A stretch of 20,136 nucleotides of DNA from JAJPHT01 sp035687045 (GTDB taxonomy: Archaea; Thermoplasmatota; SW-10-69-26; JACQPN01; JAJPHT01). Under the pieces are notes generated by a model. That model was given only the letters and a program-made list of their open reading frames with translations, was not told the origin of the DNA and did no database searches. Position numbers and translations under genes: made by a program. This document shows, in pieces, positions 7,434 through 16,991 of the stretch (its first letter is position 1; every line of letters starts with the position of its first letter). The stretch is from positions 1-20,136 of the forward strand of contig DASRYU010000010.1 of assembly GCA_035687045.1 (NCBI GenBank), read 5' to 3'.

Positions 7434-9724
7434 AGGCCCCACCCCGGGAAGAGCGTGTCCACGACCTGCTGCGCGCGGTGGTCGTACGTGTGCTCGCGGA
7501 GCACGCGCGCGAGCGCGGCCTGGCCGATGGCGCGAGCACGCTCGGGCGTGAGGCCGCGCACGATGTCGGCCACCTGCGCGCCGTCCTGCGCGACGAGCAC
7601 CTCGCGCCCGGGCTCGAGGAACTGGTCGATGCCCTCCCACTTGTCGCTCACGAGGCACGCCGCCGCGCCGGCCGCCTCGAACACGCGCGTGGGCGGCGAG
7701 AACCCGTAGCGCGCCATGCTCTCGCGGTTGACGTTCAGGACGGCCATCGGCGTGCAGTTGAACGCGTTGTGGTCCTTCGTGCCCACGTGCCCGATGGCGC
7801 GCACGTTCCTCGGCATGAGCTTGTCGTGCCAGCCGTTGCCGCCGAGAAGGAAGCGCTTCTCGGGGAGCATCGCGGCGGGCTTGAGGAAGAACTCCTCGAT
7901 GCGCGCCTCGCGGTCGGGGAGGCGGTTCGCGAGGAGCGCGAAGTCGCTCTCGAAGCGCGCGTCGGGCGGCGCGGGGTGGTGCGTCGAGGGGTCGAGCGCG
8001 TTGTAGATGGGGACGCACGAGCGCGCGCCGAGCCCCTCGTACGCCTTCACGACGGGGGGGCCGCCGCCGTAGGTGAGGACGGCGTCGTAGCGCGGGATGT
8101 GCTCGCGGAACGCGTCGCTGCGGTCGTTCTGCACGCGGTCGAGCGTCGCGGGCGCGTCCACGTCCCAGAAGACGACGCGCGTGTCCGCCGTCTGGAGCGT
8201 GAGCACCTCGCGCTCCAGGAGCTCGTCGAAGACGCCCACGCCGCTCGCCTTCACGACGAGGTCGGCGCCGCGCGCCTTCTCCACCATGCGCCGCGCCTCG
8301 CGCTCGTCGTTCGCGTACACGACGACCTTGCACCAGTCGGGGTCGGCCATGTCGCGGTGCTTCTGGCGCTCGAACGCGTCGGGCTCGTAGAACGTGATGT
8401 CGAAGCCTCGCCGCGCCAGCGCGTGCAGGATGCCGCGGTAGTACGTCGCGGCGCCGTTCCAGTAGCTCGAGACGAGGCTGGACGCGAAGAAGGCGACGCG
8501 CGGGCGGCGCGCAGGCGACGCCGAGGCCGGGGCCGACGCCGACGCCGAGGGCGGGGCCGACGCCGACGCCGAGGCCGAGGGCGGGGCCGACGCCGACGCC
8601 GAGGCCGAGGCCGAGGCGGACTTGGCGCCCTTGGCCTTCTTGGCGCCCTTCAGCTCCTCGACGATGCGCAGCAGCTCGTCCGCGCGGTGGCCGCACGTGT
8701 GGCGCGCGAGCACGCTCTGGCGCCCCCGCTCCGCGAGGCGGCGCGCGAACGCCGCGTCGTCGAGGATGCGGCGCAGGTGCGCGCGCATTTCGGCGCCGTC
8801 GCGCGCGACGAGGAAATCCTCGCCCGGCGTGAAGAGCCCCTCCGCGTCGTTCCACGGCGCGCTCACGAGAGGGATGCCGCACGCGAGCGCCTCGAAGACG
8901 CGGATGGTGGGGATGCCTGGAAGCTTCTCGACGTACGGGCGGCGCGGCACGTGCACCGTGACGGCGTGGCGGGCGAAGACGCGCGGCGCCTCGTGGTTCG
9001 CGACCCACCCCTGGTAGGCGATGCCGGCGTCGCGCAGCGCGTCCTTCGCGTGGTCCGGGTAGCGCACGCCGTGCACGCGCGCCTTCAGGCGCAGGTCGCG
9101 CACAGGCTCGACGAGGAACTCCATGAGCTCGCGGCTCCTCTCCTCGTCCCCCCAGTTGCCGATCCAGACGAGGTCCCCCTCGCGCGGCTCCCCCTCCATG
9201 GGGTGGAAGACGCGCGTGTCGGCGGCCTCGTGCCACGTCCAGACGTTCCTCGCCCACCCCTTCTCCAGGTACACGCGGCGGATGGCCTCGCCGAACGCGA
9301 GGACGCCGTCGTAGCCGCTGAGGTCGTACGCCTGCATCTCGTGGGGCGCCGTCACGCTGCGGTGGTGCGTGTCGTGGAAGAGGAGGAGGTAGCTCCCGCC
9401 GCGCTTGCGGTGCTCGCCGATGCGCTGGACGAGCCCGTGGTCGTTCCACTCGTGGACGAGCACGACGTCGGCGCCTTCGAGGACGCGGTCGAGGTCGAGC
9501 GTCGCGAGGTCGTAGACCTCCGCGCGCAGGTGGGGGAACGCCTCGTGGAAGCGTCGCAGCGGCTCCTCGCCGTGCTGCGCGACGAGGTTCTGCACGCTCC
9601 ACGCGTCCTTTGGCTCGTACGACACGACCTCGTGGCCGCGCGCCATGAGCTCGGTGATCACACCGCGTAGGAAGTGCGCGTTGCCGTGGTTCCAGTCCGA
9701 GCGGAGCGAGTGCGTGAACATCAC
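7430..9724 (-). CDS. Two-domain fusion of CgeB-like glycosyltransferases joined by an Ala/Ser/Pro linker
   Basis: About 764 aa. Domain A (about residues 1-360) begins VMFTHSLRSDWNHGNAHFLR and ends with IRVFEALACGIPLVSAPWND and ARHTCGHRADEL. The linker (about 361-403) is a Lys/Ala stretch followed by SASASASAPP repeats. Domain B (about 404-764) begins RPRVAFFASSLVSSYWNGAA and has TRVFEAAGAAACLVSDKWEG plus EPGREVLVAQDG. Both halves share the RG-helix and the VFEA...LVS pattern with the third glycosyltransferase downstream, so three paralogous domains lie in a row. The frame is continuous with no stop in the linker. The start is uncertain: GTG 9724 and ATG 9721 are in frame, but the strong AGGAGG at 9741-9746 is spaced best for ATC 9733, where the family's initial Met would fall. 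Sugar specificity is unknown. Confidence 0.85.
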   Translation of the reverse strand: MMFTHSLRSDWNHGNAHFLRGVITELMARGHEVVSYEPKDAWSVQNLVAQHGEEPLRRFHEAFPHLRAEVYDLATLDLDRVLEGADVVLVHEWNDHGLVQRIGEHRKRGGSYLLLFHDTHHRSVTAPHEMQAYDLSGYDGVLAFGEAIRRVYLEKGWARNVWTWHEAADTRVFHPMEGEPREGDLVWIGNWGDEERSRELMEFLVEPVRDLRLKARVHGVRYPDHAKDALRDAGIAYQGWVANHEAPRVFARHAVTVHVPRRPYVEKLPGIPTIRVFEALACGIPLVSAPWNDAEGLFTPGEDFLVARDGAEMRAHLRRILDDAAFARRLAERGRQSVLARHTCGHRADELLRIVEELKGAKKAKGAKSASASASASASAPPSASASASAPPSASASAPASASPARRPRVAFFASSLVSSYWNGAATYYRGILHALARRGFDITFYEPDAFERQKHRDMADPDWCKVVVYANDEREARRMVEKARGADLVVKASGVGVFDELLEREVLTLQTADTRVVFWDVDAPATLDRVQNDRSDAFREHIPRYDAVLTYGGGPPVVKAYEGLGARSCVPIYNALDPSTHHPAPPDARFESDFALLANRLPDREARIEEFFLKPAAMLPEKRFLLGGNGWHDKLMPRNVRAIGHVGTKDHNAFNCTPMAVLNVNRESMARYGFSPPTRVFEAAGAAACLVSDKWEGIDQFLEPGREVLVAQDGAQVADIVRGLTPERARAIGQAALARVLREHTYDHRAQQVVDTLFPGWGL
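8551..8610. repeat. Exact 30-bp tandem repeat (two copies plus a partial copy) inside the glycosyltransferase fusion linker
   Basis: Positions 8551-8580 and 8581-8610 are identical. A shorter relative lacking one GAGGCC hexamer precedes them at about 8527-8550. On the coding (minus) strand the unit encodes ten residues, SASASASAPP. The length is a multiple of three, so gain or loss of units keeps the frame and changes only the linker length. It behaves like a coding minisatellite. Confidence 0.9.
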
Positions 9725-10800
9725 GAAGCGGATGCCGATACCTCCTGAGCCAAGCGAGAGTAGACCTGGATGTACGACGACGCCATCGCGTCGACGCTGT
9801 AGCGCTGCGCGCGCGCCCCCGCCTTCGCGGCGAGCTCGCGCGTGCGCGCGGGATCGTCGAGGAGCGCGCGGAGCCGGTCGCGCCACGCGGCGGCGTCGCC
9901 GACGGGCGCGTAGAGCGCGGCGTCGCCCCAGACCTCGCGCAGGGTGGCGAGGTCGGAGAGGACGAGCGCGCATCCGGAGAGGGCGGCCTCGACGGGCGCG
10001 AGGCCGAACGCCTCGTAGCGGGCGGGGTGCGCGAAGACCGCGGCGCGCGCGTAGGCGTCGAGGAGCGCCTCGCGCGGCAGGCGGCCGAGGGCGCGCGCGT
10101 GCCTGAACGGGCGCGCGTCCGCGCCGTCGGGGTGGCGCGGGTCGCCGACGACGTCGACGGGGAACGGGAGCCCCCGCGCCGCCTCGTCGAGCGTGAAGAA
10201 GTCCTTCGCCTCGTCCCACGCGCGGCCGACGGCGAGCGCGCGCGCCTCCTTGGGCGCCTCGCGCAGGCCGCGCGCGTCGCGCCCGTTCGGGATGACGAGC
10301 GTGGGCGCGCTGAAGCGGTAGAGGGGGCGCATCGCGTCGAGCAGAGCGCGCGTGGGCGCGACGACGAGGCGCGCGGCGGCGAGGCCGCGGGCGACGCGCG
10401 CGCGGTACTCGTCGTACTCGGGCGGCGGCAACTCGCCGTGGACGGCCTGCCACCACGTGGCGACGCACGAGTGCGCGACGACGAGGGCGGGCGCGCGCCA
10501 CGGGAGCGTCGCGTGCGCGTAGCCGTTGAGGTGCACGACGTCGGGCGCGTGCTCGCGCTCCAGCGCGAGGAGCCAGTCGCCCGCCGCATCGACGTCGCGC
10601 CACGGGTCGTTCATCCACTCGAGCTTGCGCTCGGAGACGACGAGCGTCGCGTGCGCGGCGTCGCGCCGCTGCGCCGCGTCGGGCGCGGGTCCCATCGTGG
10701 CGAGGACGACCTCGTGGCCGCGGTCGACGAGCGCGCGCGAGAGGTCGACCGCGTACGTCCAGACGCCTCCGACGGCGTCCGCCGTCATGAGGACCTTCAT
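9721..10800 (-). CDS. GT4-family glycosyltransferase (GT-B fold)
   Basis: 359 aa, from an ATG that overlaps the upstream oxidoreductase stop (ATGA). It begins MKVLMTADAVGGVWTYAVDL, the glycine-containing N-terminal loop seen in GT4 enzymes, followed by DRGHEVVLATMG, DVVHLNGYAHATLPW and VVAHSCVATWW. The C-terminal half carries APTLVIPNGRDARG and the EX7E motif EAFGLAPVE (Glu263 and Glu271), then LSDLATLREVWGDAALYAP. It should transfer a sugar from a nucleotide donor with retention of configuration, as is usual for GT4; donor and acceptor are not known. UDP-glucose, UDP-glucuronate or UDP-xylose from the converging operon are plausible donors. No membrane helix is seen. Its stop TGA overlaps the ATG of the next gene by one base (TGATG). 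Confidence 0.9.
   Translation of the reverse strand: MKVLMTADAVGGVWTYAVDLSRALVDRGHEVVLATMGPAPDAAQRRDAAHATLVVSERKLEWMNDPWRDVDAAGDWLLALEREHAPDVVHLNGYAHATLPWRAPALVVAHSCVATWWQAVHGELPPPEYDEYRARVARGLAAARLVVAPTRALLDAMRPLYRFSAPTLVIPNGRDARGLREAPKEARALAVGRAWDEAKDFFTLDEAARGLPFPVDVVGDPRHPDGADARPFRHARALGRLPREALLDAYARAAVFAHPARYEAFGLAPVEAALSGCALVLSDLATLREVWGDAALYAPVGDAAAWRDRLRALLDDPARTRELAAKAGARAQRYSVDAMASSYIQVYSRLAQEVSASAS
9741..9746 (-). promoter_or_regulatory. Strong Shine-Dalgarno (AGGAGG) before the glycosyltransferase fusion
   Basis: Read on the minus strand, AGGAGG lies inside the end of the GT4 gene. It ends seven bases before ATC 9733, sixteen before GTG 9724 and nineteen before ATG 9721. Seven is the normal spacing, so this site bears directly on which codon starts the fusion gene. 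Confidence 0.55.
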
Positions 10801-11777
10801 CGGCCGTACACCCGGTCGAGCGTCTCCGCGACCTCCGCGTGCCCCCACGAGCCGCGGTCGAACGTCGCGCCGCGGCCGACGTCCTGCGCCCACGCGAGGA
10901 GCGCGCGGCCGCCCCAGTCGTCGGGGGGCGACACGAGCGGCGTGAGCTTCGTGCCCTGCAGGTGGTCCGCGCGGAAGTCGTAGAAGCTCCCGTTCACGTT
11001 GGACATGCGGAGGCTCCCCTGCGTGCCGTGGAAGGTCGCGCCGATGACCGCGTCGCAGCCGGCGGACACGCGCCACGAGCACGCGACCTGCACGGCCGCG
11101 CCCGTGGAGAGGTCGAGGCGCGCGATGGCGTAGTCCTCGACGTCCTCCTCTCCGAGCGGCTGCCCTTTCGCGAAGAGGCGCGACGACACGTTCTCCACCT
11201 TCGCGGGTGCCAGCGCCCAGAGCGCGAGGTCGACGAGGTGGATGCCAAGGTCGAGCATGCACCCGCCGCCGCTGAGCTTACGGTCGTAGAACCACCCTTT
11301 GTCGGGGCCGTACGCGTTGTGGAAGACGAGCTCCGCGGCGAAGACGTCGCCGATGGCGCGCTGGTCAAGCATCTCCTTGACGCGGCGCATGACGGCCGTG
11401 TGCCGGTAGGAGAGGTCGACGCCTAGCGGCCGGTCGGCCTTCTCCGCCGCGCGCAGGATGGCGCGCACCTCCGCCGCGTCGCGGCCGAGCGGCTTCTGGC
11501 AGAAGACGGCCATGCCGCGCGCGAGCGCCTTGGTGCTCTGCTCCGCGTGGAGCGCGTTGGGCGTGGCGATGACGACGCCGTCGAGGTCGCGCGCGAGGAG
11601 GTCGTCGAAGGAGGAGGCGGCGTACGCGCCCGGCGCGACCTTCACGGCCTCCCGCACCGCCTCGGGCGAGGCGTCGTAGACGGCGGCGGCCTCCGCCGCG
11701 CCCGCCTTCAGCAGCGCCTCCATGCGCATGCGGCCGATCCAGCCCACGCCGACGAAGCCGAGCCTGGGCGTCCTCAC
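10797..11777 (-). CDS. Gfo/Idh/MocA-family NAD(P)-dependent oxidoreductase
   Basis: 326 aa, from a GTG that overlaps the dehydrogenase stop upstream (GTGA). The N-terminal Rossmann domain has LGFVGVGWIGRMRMEAL (residues 6-22), VVIATPNALHAEQSTKAL (68-85) and the FCQKPLG signature with Lys95. Most family members have Glu-Lys-Pro here, so this one carries Gln in place of Glu. The C-terminal substrate domain includes GVDLSYRHTAVMRRVKEML and GGGCMLDLGIHLVDLALW, with the GxHxxD active-site pattern. Members oxidise, reduce or isomerise sugar and inositol substrates. Being next to an MDR dehydrogenase and two SDR epimerases suggests a multi-step nucleotide-sugar conversion. The exact substrate cannot be told. 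Confidence 0.9.
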   Translation of the reverse strand: MRTPRLGFVGVGWIGRMRMEALLKAGAAEAAAVYDASPEAVREAVKVAPGAYAASSFDDLLARDLDGVVIATPNALHAEQSTKALARGMAVFCQKPLGRDAAEVRAILRAAEKADRPLGVDLSYRHTAVMRRVKEMLDQRAIGDVFAAELVFHNAYGPDKGWFYDRKLSGGGCMLDLGIHLVDLALWALAPAKVENVSSRLFAKGQPLGEEDVEDYAIARLDLSTGAAVQVACSWRVSAGCDAVIGATFHGTQGSLRMSNVNGSFYDFRADHLQGTKLTPLVSPPDDWGGRALLAWAQDVGRGATFDRGSWGHAEVAETLDRVYGR

Positions 11778-12730
11778 GGGCGCACCACCGCCTTGAGGAA
11801 GCCGTCGGGCCGGTCGCGCATCGTCTCGAACGCGCGCTGCGCGTCGTCGAGGGGGAACGTGTGCGTGAGGAGGCCGTCGACGCGGAGGCGCCCGGAAGCG
11901 ACGAGGCGCGCGGCCTCGCGCATGCCGTCGAGGTAGACCATCGGGTCGCGCTCGTGCGCGTTGACGACGTCGAGCCCGCGCCAGTTCCAGAGCTGCATGT
12001 CGACGTTGCGGTGCTCCTGGTGATAGCCCGCGATGACGAGGCGGCCGCGTACCTTCGTGAGCTTCCCCGCGAGGTCGAGCGGCTTCTCCTTGCCCGTGAC
12101 CTCGAGGACGCGGTCGCAGAGCGCGCCGCCGGTGATGCGCTCGACCTCCTGCACGACCTTCCACGGCTCGTCCATCTCGACGAGGTGCTTCGCGCCCATC
12201 GACTCGGCGGCCTTGAGCGACGCGCCGCGGCGCGAGACGCCGATGACCGTCGCTCCCGCCTCGCTCGCGAGCCCGACGAGGAGCGCGCCGAGGAAGCCCG
12301 TGCCGACGACGGCCACCGTCTGGCCCGCGCGCACGTCGGAGCGGCGGAAGGCGTTGACCGCGCATGCGAGCGGCTCGCCGAGGAACGTCGGCACGCCCTC
12401 GGGCATCGCGATGAGGTGCTCCGCCGGCGCCACGTCGTACTCCGCGTAGCGGCCGAAGAGCCCCGTGACGCGGTCGCCCACGCGCCAGCCGGTGACGCCG
12501 GGGCCGAGCGCGTCGATGACGCCGAACCCCTCGTGGCCCGGAGCACCGGGCTCCCGCGGGTACTCGAACCACGGGCGCCCCTCGAAGAGCGCCATGTCGC
12601 TCCCGCACACGCCGCACCCCTCGACGCGGATGCGCACCTGGCCCGGCCCCGGCCGCGGGACGGGCACGCGCTGGACCTCGAGCTTCCCCGGGGCCGCGAT
12701 GACGGCCGCCTTCATCGTCGTCTCCGCCAT
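11774..12730 (-). CDS. Zinc-type MDR dehydrogenase (alcohol/polyol dehydrogenase family), lacking the structural-zinc loop
   Basis: 318 aa, shorter than the usual 340-380. The catalytic-zinc ligands are present: Cys42 in GCGVCGSD (39-45) and His66-Glu67 in GAPGHEGFG. The four-cysteine lobe that normally follows is missing: after GDRVTGLFGRY the chain goes straight to AEYDVAPAEHLIAMPEGVP. The coenzyme domain has VAVVGTGFLGALLVGLASEA (139-158). A later VEVTGKEKPLDL and VIAGYHQEHRNVDMQLWNWR form the rest of the fold. Likely a cytosolic NAD(P)-dependent oxidation or reduction of a sugar hydroxyl or carbonyl; the substrate is unknown. ATG 12730 lies one base after the preceding stop. It is probably translated in a coupled way with its neighbours. 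Confidence 0.9.
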   Translation of the reverse strand: MAETTMKAAVIAAPGKLEVQRVPVPRPGPGQVRIRVEGCGVCGSDMALFEGRPWFEYPREPGAPGHEGFGVIDALGPGVTGWRVGDRVTGLFGRYAEYDVAPAEHLIAMPEGVPTFLGEPLACAVNAFRRSDVRAGQTVAVVGTGFLGALLVGLASEAGATVIGVSRRGASLKAAESMGAKHLVEMDEPWKVVQEVERITGGALCDRVLEVTGKEKPLDLAGKLTKVRGRLVIAGYHQEHRNVDMQLWNWRGLDVVNAHERDPMVYLDGMREAARLVASGRLRVDGLLTHTFPLDDAQRAFETMRDRPDGFLKAVVRP

Positions 12731-12731
12731 G

Positions 12732-14713
12732 TCACGCCGCCCTCCGCGGCGCGAGCGTCGCGGGGCGCCCGTTCGCCTCGTTGAGCCACGTCTGCAGGCG
12801 CGAGAGACCTTCCTTCACGCTCACCTTCGGACGCCACCCCGTCGCCTCCTGGAAGGCGCGCGTGTCGCTCACGTACCAGCGCTGGTCGCCGGGGCGCCAG
12901 GGGGACATCGCGACCGCGGGCTTGCGCCCGCCCTGGAGCTGCGGGATCTGGTCGACGAGCTCGAGGAGCGAGAGCGTGTTGTCGGGGCCGCCGCCGATGT
13001 TGAACGCGCGCCCCTTGAGGCGCTTCGCGTCGCGCAGCGTGACCTCCATCGCGTCGACGAGGTCCTCGACGAAGAGCACGTCACGCACCTGACGGCCGTC
13101 GCCGTAGATGGTGATCGGGCGGTCCTTCATCGTCTGGAGGAGGAAGTGCGCGACCCACCCCTGGTCCTCGTTCCCGTGCTGGTGGGGCCCGTAGATGCAG
13201 CTCATGCGGTAGACCACGTTGGGCATCCCGTAGATGCGCGCGTAGTCGACGACGTACTGGTCCGCCGCGCCCTTCGAGCAGCCGTACGGGCTGTGGAAGT
13301 CGAGCGGGCGGTCCTCGCCGAAGCCGAGCCCCTCGAGCTGCGCGCTCTCGGGGCGGTAGCGCTGCCCGTCGGCGCGGAAGCGCACCTCCGCCATCTCGCC
13401 GTACACCTTGTTCGTGGACGTGAAGAGGAGCGGGACGTCGCGGTCCTGCTGGCGCAGCGCCTCCAGGATATGGAGCGTGCCCTGCGCGTTGATGTGGAAG
13501 TCGTCCTCCGGGTGGTCGACGCTCGTCGTGACCGCGACCTGGCCCGCGAGGTGCACGACGGCGGAGGCTTCCTTCAGCGCGTCGAACACCGTCGCGCGGT
13601 CGCGGATGTCGGCGACGCGGATGCGCGCCTTGTCCCCGTGCGTCTGCCGGAGCCAGCGCAGGTTCTCGTACGTGCCGCGCCGCGAGAGGTTGTCGAGGAT
13701 GAGCACGGGCTTGCCGCGCCGCAGCAGGCGGTCGACGACGTTCGTCCCGACGAAGCCGGCGCCGCCGGTGACGACGACCTCGCCCGGCTGCGAGGCGGGC
13801 GTGTGCGTGATCCAGCGCGCCTCGCGCACGCGGCCGATGCCGCCCGTCTCCCAGAGCTGGTGGAGAAGCTTCTCCTTGCGGTCGTGGCGGACGATGCCGA
13901 AGTGGTACTCGCGCTCGTCGGTGTGGAAGCCGACGATGGCGCTGCGCTCGGGCGCGAGGTCCTCGATGGCGTACCAGTACGCGCGCTCCGCGTTCGCGTC
14001 CATGACGTCGAGGAGCGTCTGGAGCTGCCCGACCTCGTTGTGCTTCCACGTGCTGTAGCCGGCCTCGGTGATCCACACCTTCGCGCGGCTGCCGTGCCTG
14101 TCGAGGACGGCCTGCACCTTCGCGATCTCCGCGTCCCAGCCGTCCCACGTGACCTCCCAGGTGCCGGGGAAGCCGTGGATGCCGACGGCGTCGACGTGCT
14201 GCATGACGCCGCGCTCGAAAAGGAGCTCGAGCCAGTTCGGGTCGACGGGGCTCATGCCGCCCAGGAGCACCTTCTTGCCGCGGTGCTTGGCCCAGTAGGC
14301 GGCGCCGCCGATGGTCTCGCAGAAGGTGAGCCACTGCGGGTCGAGCGTCCAGTCCCACTCGGCGCGGTTGTTGGGCTCGTTCCAGAGCTCGACCCACTCG
14401 AAGTGCTCCCCGAAGCGCGTGATCATGACGTCGAGGAAGTCGGCGTAGCGCTTGGGCTCCCGCGGGGGCGCGTTCGTGCGCGGGACGACGCCCATGCTGG
14501 GCGGCGTGTAGAGGAAGCAGGGGAGAAGCTCCACCTCGCGCGCCAGGCGCGGGATGAGCCACTCGTACCACGCCTGCCCTTCCGGCGTGTGCCAGTCCGC
14601 CCACGAGACGCCCGTCCGCAGGTGCGTGACGCCCAGCGCGCGCAGGTCGGCGATGGTGCGCTCGACGTGCGGCTTGTCGCCGACGTGGAACCACTCGAGG
14701 AGGCCGAGCGTCT

Positions 14714-14717
<4 letters not shown>
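12732..14717 (-). CDS. Fusion of GH-A-clan glycoside hydrolase-like domain and CDP-tyvelose-epimerase-like SDR domain
   Basis: 661 aa if it starts at CTG 14717 (residue numbers below use this). The only conventional in-frame start upstream is ATG 14792, overlapping the previous gene by 79 bases and adding an Arg-rich tail of 25 residues. Residues 1 to about 310 form a TIM-barrel-like domain: TGVSWADW near the start, ELWNEPNN with Glu114 as probable acid/base, and KVWITEAGYSTW with Glu218 as probable nucleophile. Residues from about 312 form an SDR epimerase: VVTGGAGFVGTN (316-326), LFTSTNKVYGEM (431-442), SPYGCSKGAADQY with Tyr478/Lys482, EDQGWVAHF and GDGRQVRDVLFVEDLVDAM. The SDR motifs are closest to CDP-paratose/CDP-tyvelose 2-epimerase. 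There is no signal peptide, so the hydrolase domain should act in the cytosol. Confidence 0.85.
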
Positions 14718-15828
<1,111 letters not shown>

Positions 15829-15829
<1 letters not shown>

Positions 15830-15857
15830 GTGACCACCTTCGACTGCCCGGGTGGTC
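15829..15857 (-). promoter_or_regulatory. Ribosome-binding-site hairpin before the minus operon
   Basis: On the minus strand GACCACC (15857-15851) pairs perfectly with GGTGGTC (15838-15832) across a 12-base loop. The 3' arm contains the GGTGG Shine-Dalgarno, with AC (15831-15830) before the TTG start. In RNA the fold would hide the site; in DNA the same arms could be an operator. The 66-base gap upstream also contains CTAAGCG, an AT-richer island that might be part of a promoter. Confidence 0.4.
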
Positions 15858-15895
15858 GCGACGATTCGCTTAGTCCTTGCCGCTACCCTGGGCGC

Positions 15896-16636
15896 TTACA
15901 TCGGTTGGCCGACCGGACGCAGGACGAGCTCGTTGATAGCGACCTCGTGCGGACGCGAGAGCGCGTCAAGGATCGCTTCCGCCGCCTGTTCGGGAGAGAG
16001 CGCGCCCCATCCAAGCGAGCGCACGTCGCCCGGGTGCCCGCTCGCGCGCTCGAAGAACGGCGTGTCGACGATGCCGAGCCGCGCGACGAGCACGCGCAGC
16101 GCGGGATGCGTCTCGAGGCGCAGCGTCTCCGCCACGACGTCGAGCGCAGCCTTTGACGCCGAGTACGCGGCGCCGTACGGGTAGGGGTGGCGCGCGCTGA
16201 CGCTGGAGAGGAAGACGACGTCGCCGGAGCCGCGGGCGAGCATCGGCGGCACGAACGCGCGCAGGGTCCGCATCGCGCCCACGACGTTCACGTCCATCAC
16301 GCGCGCCCAGAGGTCGGGGTCCCCCTCGGCGAGGCGCTCGTGCGCGCCGATGCCGGCGCCGAGCACGAGGAGGTCGGGCAGCCGGCCGGCGGCGTGGAGG
16401 CGGGCGAACAGCGCGTCCACGTCGGCGCCGCGCGTGACGTCGCAGGCGGGCTGCGCGCGCACGTCCGCCACCTCGACGTCGGCGCCCGCCTTCCGCAGCG
16501 CGTCCGCGAGCGCGCGGCCGATGCCGCTCGCGCCGCCCGTGACGAGCGCCCGGCGGTCCGCGAGAAGCGACGAGGCGACCACGCGCGGCCTCTTGTCGAG
16601 GCGGCGCAAGAACCCGCCGGCAACTCCGCGCGCCAT
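15896..16636 (-). CDS. Classical short-chain dehydrogenase/reductase (SDR)
   Basis: 246 aa from ATG 16636. A GTG at 16705 would add 23 residues that look non-coding and would cover most of the divergent promoter region, so I prefer the ATG. The cofactor motif is ALVTGGASGIGRALADAL (30-47). Then come VEVADVR with an acidic residue after strand 2, VNVVG with Asn117, FLSSVSARHPYPYGAAYSAS (142-161, with Ser145) and the catalytic pair Tyr158/Lys162. Members reduce or oxidise many alcohols and ketones; the substrate here is unknown. About 30 N-terminal residues, rich in Arg, precede the usual start of the fold. It lies 66 bases upstream of the epimerase operon on the same strand, so it may or may not be co-transcribed with it. 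Confidence 0.88.
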   Translation of the reverse strand: MARGVAGGFLRRLDKRPRVVASSLLADRRALVTGGASGIGRALADALRKAGADVEVADVRAQPACDVTRGADVDALFARLHAAGRLPDLLVLGAGIGAHERLAEGDPDLWARVMDVNVVGAMRTLRAFVPPMLARGSGDVVFLSSVSARHPYPYGAAYSASKAALDVVAETLRLETHPALRVLVARLGIVDTPFFERASGHPGDVRSLGWGALSPEQAAEAILDALSRPHEVAINELVLRPVGQPM

Positions 16637-16707
16637 AGCCTCGTCCTCGGCATCGGGCCCATCCCGGCGAGAAGCGCCTTGCGTGGGCGCGAAGAGACGG
16701 CGCACGC
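16637..16707. promoter_or_regulatory. Divergent promoter region between SDR and DUF2795 genes
   Basis: These 71 bases separate two head-to-head genes and must hold both start signals if the ATG of the SDR is right. I see no AT-rich box, no clear Shine-Dalgarno before 16708 and no palindrome of note. Confidence 0.35.
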
Positions 16708-16914
16708 ATGACGCGAGGAGTCGGTGGAGAGTCGCCGTCGAACGTCCAGAAGCACCTCGAGGGCGTGAGCTACCCCGCCACGAAGGAGGACATCCTCGAG
16801 GCGGCGAAGCGCAACAACGCGCCGCGCGAGATCATGGACTTCCTGGAGAACATGGGGCGCGAGGAGTACGGCGGCCCGCAGGACGTGATGAAGGAGTACG
16901 GCGACGCGCACTGA
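16708..16914 (+). CDS. DUF2795-family small protein
   Basis: 68 aa. The core reads VQKHLEGVSYPATKEDILEA then AKRNNAPREIMDFLENMGRE, EYGGPQDVMKEYG. This fits DUF2795, a small helical family of unknown function in which a block like GVxYPAxKxDLxxxAxxNxA and a YxxxxDVxxA end are conserved. The first 14 residues are a flexible Gly/Ser/Pro tail. It is lysine- and glutamate-rich and clearly less Arg-rich than the shadow frames, which supports it being real. It is followed after 77 bases by the ABC transporter gene on the same strand. Role unknown; a helical nucleic-acid or protein-binding domain is a guess. Confidence 0.85.
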   Translation: MTRGVGGESPSNVQKHLEGVSYPATKEDILEAAKRNNAPREIMDFLENMGREEYGGPQDVMKEYGDAH

Positions 16915-16977
16915 CGCACGTCTGCTTGCTTGGCACGCCGCGCACGGCACCACCGCAAGCCCTTTGAGCTGCACGCG

Positions 16978-16991
16978 CCGGGAGAGGGAAC
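16978..16991 (+). promoter_or_regulatory. Ribosome-binding site supporting the GTG start of the ABC transporter
   Basis: CCGGGAGAGGGAAC directly precedes GTG 16992. The purine-rich GGGAGAGGG block is a good Shine-Dalgarno and fixes this GTG over the first ATG much further in. Confidence 0.5.

Noticed and set aside
8521..8620. GC-rich repeats read as a possible CRISPR array
   Set aside because: The units are directly adjacent with no spacers and lie inside a coding frame.
6192..9670. Long plus-strand open frames opposite the glycosyltransferases
   Set aside because: Shadow frames caused by high GC; the minus-strand frames carry all the family motifs.
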